Of a DNA stretch of 6,949 nucleotides, positions 1 through 4,651 are shown piece after piece (position 1 is the stretch's first letter; each line of letters opens with the position of its first letter). Under the pieces are notes generated by a model. That model was given only the letters and a program-made list of their open reading frames with translations, made no database searches and was not told where the DNA came from. This DNA comes from Phycisphaerales bacterium (lineage in GTDB: Bacteria; Planctomycetota; Phycisphaerae; Phycisphaerales; SM1A02): contig JASMLG010000002.1 of assembly GCA_030748805.1 (NCBI GenBank), positions 1 to 6,949 on the forward strand. The letters are read 5' to 3'. The position numbers and the translations under genes were made by a program.

Positions 1-1292
1 ACATCAATAAACGGAAAGATCACAATTACAGCGAATTGAAGAATGCCTGCTCCAATGTAAATTGAGGGTATTGTGAATGCTTCACTAACAACTCCTGAAA
101 ATTTATATCCAATTGTTGTAGATAAATTTAATATTGCCATATATGCAGTAAATTGAGTCGCTGCAACTTTCGGCCAAGAAACGGTCATATACATTGCAAA
201 TAGAGAGGTAGAAATCATGCTTGCCATCCATGTATCTACCAAGATATATCCAATGACAACATTTTTATCGTGCCAATCAAACCAAGGAATAATTCCAGAT
301 TCTGGTGAAGCAAGGCCAAATGATGCATAACTCAACGCAAGAAAAATGCATCCAAATGTAGCAACGCGTTTTGGACCAAAGACATCAGAGAGGATCCCAC
401 CAACAATAGCTCCAGCGAGCCCTAGAAAGACACCATATCCACCGTCAATATTCGTATAGTCAGTTGGTTCCCAATTCAATTTCTGAATGTACAAAACCTT
501 GGATATAGGTGAAAGAATTCCACTTGCAATAAACATCACAAGTCCAACAAGACCCGCAAGAATTGTTGACTTCAAAGAGAATGCGCGTCGAAGGAATCCA
601 AATAATTGAGCAAGATTGTGCTCAGACTGTTCAGAGTTTGTATGAGTTGATGTCCCTTTTGACCATGGGAAGAGTTTTTCACCTTTCCGTTCAGGTAAAA
701 AGAGAGGGACAAGCATAATGATTAACAACATGCTAATCAAGAGGATGAATGCAGGTGTTAATCCGTCTTCAAATACCACCCAACTCAAACATGCTCCACC
801 TAAAAATGTGCCTATAAACTTAGAGCCATACATAAAACCATTTACTCGACCACGTTCTGACTCTCTTAACAAGTCAACCGCGAGTGCATCAACGGACACA
901 TCTTGAAGTGAATTAAAGACGTTATGAATAAAAACCAACCATCCAAATAGAGTGAGGTGCGTTTCTGGATTTGGAACTAATGACATTGCACAAATTGTCA
1001 AAACCATTCCAAATTGCGCAAGGAGTATCCAAGGCCTCCGTCTACCCATTGCAGAGGCACCCCATCTGTCAATCATTGGACCCCAGACCCATTTCAATGC
1101 CCAGGGGAGAGTTGCCATTGCGATGAGTGAACCCACAGCAAGTTCATCCTCACCGAGGTGCACAAGGTATGCAGCAAAAGTAATCGTCACAAATCCAAAT
1201 GGAATCCCTTGAGCGATGTAGAGAATACAAAGGGTGAAAAGCCGAATGAGCGGATAGTCAGTAAGGTTCAAATTCGATTTGCCTTCGTTCAT
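1..1292 (-). CDS. AmpG/PAT-like major facilitator superfamily transporter (3' end outside window)
   Basis: My own translation of the minus strand from the ATG at 1290-1292 gives about 430 uninterrupted residues that run off the left edge. The protein is a chain of hydrophobic helices. Near residues 25-34 is LYIAQGIPFG; at about 62-90 is LPWALKWVWGPMIDRW followed by GRRRPWIL, an MFS loop-2/3 (motif A) region; at about 130-142 is QDVSVDALAVDLL. This arrangement resembles AmpG muropeptide permeases and the related acetyl-CoA-transporter (PAT) family. A hydrophilic loop near 205-225 probably links the two six-helix halves. It should sit in the inner membrane; the substrate cannot be told, and imported muropeptide or another anionic solute are both possible. 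AmpG-type proteins are usually 430-500 residues, so little should be missing. The start is chosen because it is the first in-frame ATG; no good Shine-Dalgarno lies at normal spacing. The gene is divergent from the tRNA. Confidence 0.85.
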   Translation of the reverse strand, partial: MNEGKSNLNLTDYPLIRLFTLCILYIAQGIPFGFVTITFAAYLVHLGEDELAVGSLIAMATLPWALKWVWGPMIDRWGASAMGRRRPWILLAQFGMVLTICAMSLVPNPETHLTLFGWLVFIHNVFNSLQDVSVDALAVDLLRESERGRVNGFMYGSKFIGTFLGGACLSWVVFEDGLTPAFILLISMLLIIMLVPLFLPERKGEKLFPWSKGTSTHTNSEQSEHNLAQLFGFLRRAFSLKSTILAGLVGLVMFIASGILSPISKVLYIQKLNWEPTDYTNIDGGYGVFLGLAGAIVGGILSDVFGPKRVATFGCIFLALSYASFGLASPESGIIPWFDWHDKNVVIGYILVDTWMASMISTSLFAMYMTVSWPKVAATQFTAYMAILNLSTTIGYKFSGVVSEAFTIPSIYIGAGILQFAVIVIFPFID

Positions 1293-1303
1293 TTGGTGCC
1301 CAT
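1289..1303 (-). other. four-codon leader ORF (MGTK) overlapping the transporter start
   Basis: On the minus strand ATGGGCACCAAATGA encodes Met-Gly-Thr-Lys-stop, and its TGA overlaps the transporter ATG as ATGA. An AGGA motif (1308-1311) lies 4 bases upstream of this mini-ORF but 15 bases from the transporter start, too far for the latter. Ribosomes might load on the mini-ORF and re-initiate on the transporter. This is inference; the mini-ORF could be chance. Confidence 0.25.
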
Positions 1304-1321
1304 GGTATCCTATGAAACCTT

Positions 1322-1395
1322 GGTCCATTGGCGCAGTTGGCTAGCGCGCTTGCATGACACGCAAGAGGTCACTGGTTCAAATCCAGTATGGACCA
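1322..1395 (+). tRNA. tRNA-Val, anticodon GAC
   Basis: A full 74-base cloverleaf can be drawn by hand. The acceptor stem GGTCCAT (1322-1328) pairs with ATGGACC (1388-1394). T8 and G9 follow, then the D-arm GCGC/GCGC (1331-1334/1344-1347) with A14 and G18G19. The anticodon arm is CTTGC/GCAAG (1349-1353/1361-1365) with loop ATGACAC, so U33 is followed by GAC at 1356-1358. The T-arm is ACTGG/CCAGT (1371-1375/1383-1387) with loop TTCAAAT. G15 can pair with C48, and the discriminator is A1395. Anticodon GAC plus A73 fits valine (codons GUC/GUU). CCA is not encoded (the next bases are CTT), so it must be added after transcription. A terminator follows at once. Its promoter must lie in or beside the first codons of the divergent transporter; a weak candidate is TTCGTT (1284-1289) with TATCCT (1306-1311). 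Confidence 0.95.
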
Positions 1396-1399
1396 CTTT

Positions 1400-1436
1400 A
1401 AAGACGGTAAGAAGCTTCGCTTCAACCGTCTTTTTT
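1400..1436 (+). terminator. rho-independent terminator of the tRNA-Val gene (T1)
   Basis: AAAGACGGT (1400-1408) pairs perfectly with ACCGTCTTT (1425-1433). Inside lies a second helix, GAAGC-TTC-GCTTC (1411-1423). The stem runs into six Ts (1431-1436). It starts 4 bases after the tRNA discriminator base, so it is well placed to end the tRNA transcript. Confidence 0.85.
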
Positions 1437-1439
1437 AGT

Positions 1440-1547
1440 GGTCCATTGCACCTGCTTCGCAGGTAGCGAGCGACTCTGTCGCTCACTGGATTTGCGTCTC
1501 ATGAAATGCTTGGCATTTCATTTCGGCGTCGAGCCCAGTATGGACCA
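1440..1547 (+). repeat. tRNA-ended hairpin unit U1 (possible structured RNA or non-autonomous repeat)
   Basis: This 108-base unit begins GGTCCATTG and ends CCAGTATGGACCA, the same first 9 and last 13 bases as the neighbouring tRNA-Val. The acceptor-type stem (1440-1446/1540-1546) therefore still forms. It extends outward by AGT/ACT to 10 bp, which pairs the would-be discriminator base. The interior has three perfect hairpins with 3-base loops: ACCTGC-TTC-GCAGGT (1450-1464), GAGCGAC-TCT-GTCGCTC (1468-1484) and ATGAAATGC-TTG-GCATTTCAT (1501-1521). ACTGG (1485-1489) can also pair with CCAGT (1535-1539), exactly as the tRNA T-stem does. It has no T-loop, no U33 and no D-loop GG, so it is not a working tRNA. 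U3 is a copy with 5 mismatches in 108. Whether it is transcribed is unknown; I see no promoter of its own. Confidence 0.8.
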
Positions 1548-1556
1548 CTCATTTCA

Positions 1557-1589
1557 TCTCGCTAGAAGCTACGCTTCTGCGGGATTTTT
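1557..1589 (+). terminator. terminator-like hairpin after U1 (T2)
   Basis: TCTCGC-T-AGAAGC (1557-1569) pairs with GCTTCTGCGGGA (1573-1584) around the loop TAC: 12 base pairs including one G-T, with one bulged T at 1563. Five Ts follow (1585-1589). Stem plus T-run fits a rho-independent terminator on the plus strand. It sits at the same place relative to U1 as T1 does to the tRNA, suggesting that unit plus terminator was copied as one block. Confidence 0.65.
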
Positions 1590-1592
1590 CGT

Positions 1593-1702
1593 GGTCCATT
1601 AAGACTGCAAAGCAGTCTTTGAGCGACAAAGTCGCTCACTTGGCTCGCGGCGCACTACATTGCGGAGCAATGTACTGCGGCGACAAGCCCCAGTATGGAC
1701 CA
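1593..1702 (+). repeat. tRNA-ended hairpin unit U2, diverged filling
   Basis: This 110-base unit has the same acceptor-type ends as the tRNA: GGTCCAT (1593-1599) and ATGGACC (1695-1701). The internal sequence differs from U1 but keeps the layout: AAGACTGC-AAA-GCAGTCTT (1601-1619), GAGCGAC-AAA-GTCGCTC (1621-1637) and ACATTGC-GGA-GCAATGT (1657-1673). The last is extended by CGCA/TGCG (1651-1654/1676-1679). GGCT (1642-1645) can pair with AGCC (1686-1689) next to the closing stem, replacing the ACTGG/CCAGT pairing of U1. The stem letters have changed while pairing is kept, which points to structure, or modular hairpin exchange, rather than a conserved primary sequence. Confidence 0.75.
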
Positions 1703-1711
1703 CTCATTTCA

Positions 1712-1745
1712 CCCCGCTAGAAGCGTTGCTTCAACCGTCTTTTTT
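1712..1745 (+). terminator. chimeric, probably broken terminator after U2 (T3)
   Basis: The left half, CCCCGCTAGAAGC (1712-1724), matches the left half of T2. The right half, GCTTCAACCGTCTTTTTT (1728-1745), matches the right half of T1. Only the shared core GAAGC/GCTTC (1720-1724/1728-1732) still pairs; the outer arms do not. Six Ts remain (1740-1745). This looks like a recombination joint between two terminator copies. A transcript through U2 would probably read on into U3. Confidence 0.6.
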
Positions 1746-1748
1746 AGT

Positions 1749-1856
1749 GGTCCATTGCACCTGCTTCGCAGGTTACGAGCGACTTTGTCGCTCGCTGGAT
1801 TTGCGTCTCATGAAATGCTTTGCATTTCATTTCGGCGTCGAGCCCAGTATGGACCA
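1749..1856 (+). repeat. tRNA-ended hairpin unit U3, near-identical to U1
   Basis: It is 108 bases, bounded by GGTCCAT (1749-1755) and ATGGACC plus A (1849-1856). Its hairpins are ACCTGC-TTC-GCAGGT (1759-1773), CGAGCGAC-TTT-GTCGCTCG (1776-1794) and ATGAAATGC-TTT-GCATTTCAT (1810-1830). By eye it differs from U1 at five positions, corresponding to U1 1465, 1466, 1476, 1485 and 1512. Two of these are in 3-base loops, and one (A1485 to G1794) turns a C-A mismatch of U1 into a C-G pair. The identity starts upstream at 1728 (as 1419 before U1) and ends exactly at the discriminator-like A, a 129-base direct repeat offset by 309 bases. Confidence 0.8.
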
Positions 1857-1889
1857 TTAAATAGGGTCGGCAAAACCGACCCAATTTAA
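1857..1889 (+). repeat. long GC-core hairpin after U3
   Basis: TTAAAT-A-GGGTCGG (1857-1870) pairs with CCGACCC-A-ATTTAA (1876-1889) around loop CAAAA: 13 base pairs with one A-A mismatch. It sits where a terminator would be expected but lacks a clear T-run on the plus strand, so terminator function is uncertain. Confidence 0.5.
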
Positions 1890-1896
1890 TAGACAA

Positions 1897-2001
1897 ATCG
1901 TGACGAAGCGTCACGATAAGTTCGCTTCGCTCACCATACTGTGCTCGGCGGCGCGACAAATTGCATTGCAATTTGAGCGGCGTCAAATCCAGTATGGACC
2001 A
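1897..2001 (+). repeat. degenerate last unit U4 with an inverted end
   Basis: It ends in the tRNA-type 3' end, CCAGTATGGACCA (1989-2001), but has no GGTCCAT at its start. It carries ATCGTGACG-AAG-CGTCACGAT (1897-1917) and CAAATTGC-ATT-GCAATTTG (1957-1975), the same perfect-stem, 3-base-loop style. Bases 1934-1950, read on the minus strand, are CGCCGAGCACAGTATGG, matching 15 of 17 bases of the 3' end of U1/U3. This inverted copy lets CCATACTG (1934-1941) pair with CAGTATGG (1990-1997), so the unit has its own closing stem made differently from U1-U3. Confidence 0.55.
1983..2001 (+). other. exact 19-base duplicate of the tRNA-Val 3' end (attachment-site-like)
   Basis: TCAAATCCAGTATGGACCA here is identical to the tRNA at 1377-1395, covering the end of the T-loop through the discriminator base. 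Integrating elements that use a tRNA gene typically leave such a copy at their far border. The two copies are 606 bases apart and enclose the whole hairpin array. No integrase gene lies between them. It may equally be the end of the oldest tandem copy of the tRNA gene. Confidence 0.5.
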
Positions 2002-2004
2002 TTA

Positions 2005-2070
2005 GAAACGACGCGCGGGATAGTTAATTGTTCTTGGCATTCTGTGAAACGACCTGCGGGATAGTTAATT
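2005..2070. repeat. pair of 25-base direct repeats, 41-base period
   Basis: Copies at 2005-2029 and 2046-2070 share GAAACGAC at the left and GCGGGATAGTTAATT at the right, and differ only at two middle bases (GC versus CT). A 16-base spacer separates them. The first copy starts 3 bases after the last tRNA-type end; the second stops 1 base before the stop codon of the minus-strand beta-helix gene. I cannot assign a function. Confidence 0.6.
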
Positions 2071-2071
2071 C

Positions 2072-3499
2072 TCAACAAGGTCCCCAGTTTCCAACTACCT
2101 CAAGTAAGTCCTCAACATTCACTACTCCGTCATCATTTAGATCAGCAGGGCATCCTGAACAAACTCCCCAAGAATCAACCACTGCAAGAACATCACTCAC
2201 GTTTGCAAAACCATCTCCATTTACATCGCCATCACAAGAGCAACTGTCGTGTATCTCGTTGTTTCCACCGTCGGTGAACGTCCCGTTAATTTGACTTAGA
2301 GAATTATCGCAAACTGTTCCATAAGAAAGTAAACTCAAAGGTGACTCAAAAAAATTGATTCCACCACCAGTATTATTTGCGTCGTTGTTTTGGATAGTTA
2401 CCTGTTCTAACAAGGGTTCACTCCATCGAACATGTATTCCGCCACCTTCTTCATTAGCGTGATTAAATTGCACATCTACATTAATAAGTTCTGCTTTACT
2501 TGGATATAAATAACCTTCATCAGCGACGCAAGCAATTCCACCACCACTACGACCAGACGAGTTACCAATAAAGTAACAATCGTTCACTTTTGGATGAGCA
2601 TCATAAGCAGCTGCTAAACCTCCGCCATCTCCATTTACAGAGTTATTCTCAAATAAGCAATCGTTGAATGTAGGGTAGCATGGACCTCCCCCAGTCCCAG
2701 CTCCATACACACACGCACCGCCACCTGATCCAAGAGGATTACTGGTTTGAATGTTCGATTCAAAAGAACATGCAATGAATGTTGGACTACTTGAAGAGCG
2801 TACATATACGCCACCACCTACATTTAGTGTTTCGTTCAAGGCAAATGTGCTATTTAAAATCGAAGGGTCGCTAGAATCAGTGCACGTCATACCACCGCCC
2901 CAGTTTGCAAGGTTATTGTTAACTTCAAGCGAATCTAAAGTTCCATATACATTCCCCGATATAAAAATTCCTCCACCATGACCTTCAGCAATATTATTCT
3001 CTATTGTGGAAAACATGATAAATGGATCACCATCGTTTACAAAAATACCACCACCACCCCATGCTTGATTATTTTTGATATCACATAGTTCAATAAAAGG
3101 GGATGACTCTTCACAGTAGATTCCACCGCCGCATTTTTCTTGCCCAAAAACAGGGTCAACCCAATACTTGCCAGAACCATTCTGAATTGTAAAAGTGCTC
3201 AAGACGCTCCAAAACGTTTCGCCTGAGTTAAAGGTTACTACTGGAGCATTGTTCAAGCCGCCATCAATGATTGTAGTCGCTTGGTTCTCCCCTTGAACTT
3301 GTATCCACTTACCTAAGAAATTGATATTTTCGTAATACGTCCCTTCGTGAACAAAGATGACATCCATATCACTTGATGCATCGATTGCATCTTGTATTCT
3401 TTGAAAGTCAGCCTTGCCATCATCATCAACCGTCCAAGTGGTTGCAACTGAACTTGAACATATACAAAGTGTTAACGATAGTAATGTTGCTCTCTCCAT
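2072..3499 (-). CDS. secreted right-handed beta-helix protein with C-terminal dockerin-type calcium repeats
   Basis: A 475-residue protein. Residues 1-19 look like a signal peptide with cleavage after SVA (17-19). Residues 22-75 (WTVDDDGKADFQRIQDAID, then DVIFVHEGTYYENI) are the usual entry to a pectate-lyase-like beta-helix. From about 85 to 410 there are degenerate repeats of the type NNxAxxGGGI, the coils of a parallel beta-helix with Asn and Gly ladders. The C-terminus (about 423-475) holds two calcium-loop repeats, DVNGDGFANVSD (425-436) and DLNDDGVVNVED (453-464), with Cys residues flanking each, ending NWGPC. I see no catalytic motif, so it may bind polysaccharide or act at the cell surface. 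The tail style suggests Phycisphaerae. The ATG at 3497-3499 is taken; no strong Shine-Dalgarno is visible. The 55 bases at 3500-3554 must hold its promoter, but no convincing -35/-10 pair is seen. Confidence 0.85.
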   Translation of the reverse strand: MERATLLSLTLCICSSSVATTWTVDDDGKADFQRIQDAIDASSDMDVIFVHEGTYYENINFLGKWIQVQGENQATTIIDGGLNNAPVVTFNSGETFWSVLSTFTIQNGSGKYWVDPVFGQEKCGGGIYCEESSPFIELCDIKNNQAWGGGGIFVNDGDPFIMFSTIENNIAEGHGGGIFISGNVYGTLDSLEVNNNLANWGGGMTCTDSSDPSILNSTFALNETLNVGGGVYVRSSSSPTFIACSFESNIQTSNPLGSGGGACVYGAGTGGGPCYPTFNDCLFENNSVNGDGGGLAAAYDAHPKVNDCYFIGNSSGRSGGGIACVADEGYLYPSKAELINVDVQFNHANEEGGGIHVRWSEPLLEQVTIQNNDANNTGGGINFFESPLSLLSYGTVCDNSLSQINGTFTDGGNNEIHDSCSCDGDVNGDGFANVSDVLAVVDSWGVCSGCPADLNDDGVVNVEDLLEVVGNWGPC

Positions 3500-3554
3500 T
3501 CATCTTATTTTGACAGATTATTACTGCAAAAGCAATGATTAATTTAATTTTATA

Positions 3555-3581
3555 GGGGACAGAACCTAAGGGTCTGTCCCC
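3555..3581 (-). repeat. REP-like palindrome containing the apbE stop codon; possible weak terminator
   Basis: GGGGACAGA (3555-3563) pairs with TCTGTCCCC (3573-3581), with an inner CC/GG pairing and loop TAA: 11 base pairs and one mismatch. The apbE stop TAG (3566-3568) lies in the loop region, and the last apbE codons (Gly-Thr-Asp-Pro) form one arm. The GGGGACAGAcc core resembles dispersed REP-type palindromes I know from other genomes. On the minus strand the following bases are AT-rich but have no clean T-run, so termination is only possible. Confidence 0.6.
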
Positions 3582-4651
3582 GTTGAATCCAAAGGAAAAC
3601 CTGCGCTCTTCGAAAAATCGCCATAATGATCGATGACAAGTGCCTCAAGTCCTCGGGAGTTGTTAGCAAGTTCGATTGCCCTTTGCGGTCCAAGCACAAA
3701 CATCGCTGTCGATAATGCATCGGCTAGCGTTGCGTCTTTACTGATTACCGTAACACTTTTCGTCCCTCTTGCGGGAAAACCAGTTCGTGGGTCGATGATG
3801 TGGTGATAGCGAACACCATCTTTGATAAAAAACTTTTCGTAGTTGCCACTCGTTGAAACACAGGTGTCAGTAACTTCTAAGATTGCAAAATATTCGTGTT
3901 GTTCCTTTTCAGGGTCGCGAATGCCAACTCGCCACAACTTGCCGTTTTTAAGGCCGTTAACTAAAACCTGTCCGCCAGCCACAATCATAAAGTCCTTGAC
4001 GCCTTCTGCAATCAATGCATCTCTTGCTAAATCAAGAGCAACGCCTTTTGCAATTCCGCCTAAACCAAGCATAGCTCCTTGAGGAAGATAGATTGATGAC
4101 GCGCTTTCATCTAGTTGAACGTTTTGCCAATTAACCTGCGGCAATTTTTCTTGAACAACTTCAGGGGAAGGGACGATATTGTTTCCATCAAACTTCCAAA
4201 GTTCCCAAAGCGACGCCCAGGTTGGATCAAATGCCCCCGAGGTTATCTCCGCAATTTCTAACGAACGTTGCACGGTTTTGAACAAGCCAGTTGGGACAAC
4301 AACTGGCTCTTTGCCTGCTGCGTTATTCACATTCGTTAGAGGAGAGTTCTCTTTCCACTCACTCATATCGTTGTCGACTTGACGAAAAATATCGAAGACA
4401 AGTTCGTGGTGTTTGCTTGGAGCAGTAACGCTAATTGAGGTACCCATTATCTGCTGCGTAGTTTGAGTTAATTCGTTTTCGTTGCTACAGCCAAGTGAAC
4501 TGAGCAAAATTGAGAGCAGTATTACATGCCCACCGCACCCGCCACCGCCACGCCAGCGATTATTTTTACTTTTCCTTCCAGTCCAAAGCTGCAACGCCAT
4601 CCAAAGAGCACACGCAATTCCAAGACCAAGAATGGCAAGTACGTATTTCAT
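3566..4651 (-). CDS. apbE: FAD:protein FMN transferase (flavin transferase for Rnf)
   Basis: A 361-residue ApbE-family enzyme. ApbE moves FMN from FAD onto a Thr of target proteins (here RnfG and RnfD) by a phosphoester bond, outside the inner membrane, with magnesium. Family motifs seen: MGTSISVT (69-76), GAFDPTW (139-145), LGLGGIAKG (195-203, with Gly196 where Asp is common), AGGQVLVNG (225-233), STSGNYEKFF (266-275), HHIIDPRTGFPA (283-294) and ATLADALSTAMFVLG (307-321). The N-terminus is unusual. Residues 1-24 form a membrane segment followed by GRKSKNNRWRGGGGCGG. A second hydrophobic stretch (43-54) then ends in SSLGC, an imperfect lipobox at Cys55. The ATG follows the rnfA TAA with no gap and lacks a Shine-Dalgarno, so translational coupling is likely. 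The stop lies inside a palindrome. Confidence 0.92.
   Translation of the reverse strand: MKYVLAILGLGIACALWMALQLWTGRKSKNNRWRGGGGCGGHVILLSILLSSLGCSNENELTQTTQQIMGTSISVTAPSKHHELVFDIFRQVDNDMSEWKENSPLTNVNNAAGKEPVVVPTGLFKTVQRSLEIAEITSGAFDPTWASLWELWKFDGNNIVPSPEVVQEKLPQVNWQNVQLDESASSIYLPQGAMLGLGGIAKGVALDLARDALIAEGVKDFMIVAGGQVLVNGLKNGKLWRVGIRDPEKEQHEYFAILEVTDTCVSTSGNYEKFFIKDGVRYHHIIDPRTGFPARGTKSVTVISKDATLADALSTAMFVLGPQRAIELANNSRGLEALVIDHYGDFSKSAGFPLDSTGTDP

Noticed and set aside
718..1212. Plus-strand ORFs at 718-906 and 952-1212
   Set aside because: They lie antisense within the clearly coding transporter gene and resemble no protein.
1440..1856. U1-U3 as additional functional tRNA genes
   Set aside because: They keep acceptor ends, and the second hairpin is 17 bases like an anticodon arm, but position 33 is C, there is no TTC T-loop, no D-loop GG, and the discriminator base can pair with the 5' flank.
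1158..1889. Short plus- and minus-strand ORFs across the repeat array (for example 1660-1860 and 1744-1986)
   Set aside because: They translate the hairpins themselves; the shared RRRAQYG string comes from the repeated unit end read on either strand, and none has a ribosome site or protein-like composition.
1437..2001. The units as integron attC sites
   Set aside because: No GTTRRRY/RYYYAAC core pair, no cassette genes and no integrase are visible; the ends match the tRNA instead.
2005..2070. Two repeats with a 16-base spacer as a mini CRISPR array
   Set aside because: There are only two copies with internal mismatches, the spacer is too short and no cas genes are nearby.
3500..3554. A sigma-70 promoter for the beta-helix gene (TTGCTT at 3530-3535 with CAAAAT at 3507-3512)
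   Set aside because: Both boxes are poor matches and would start transcription almost on the ATG; too weak to list.
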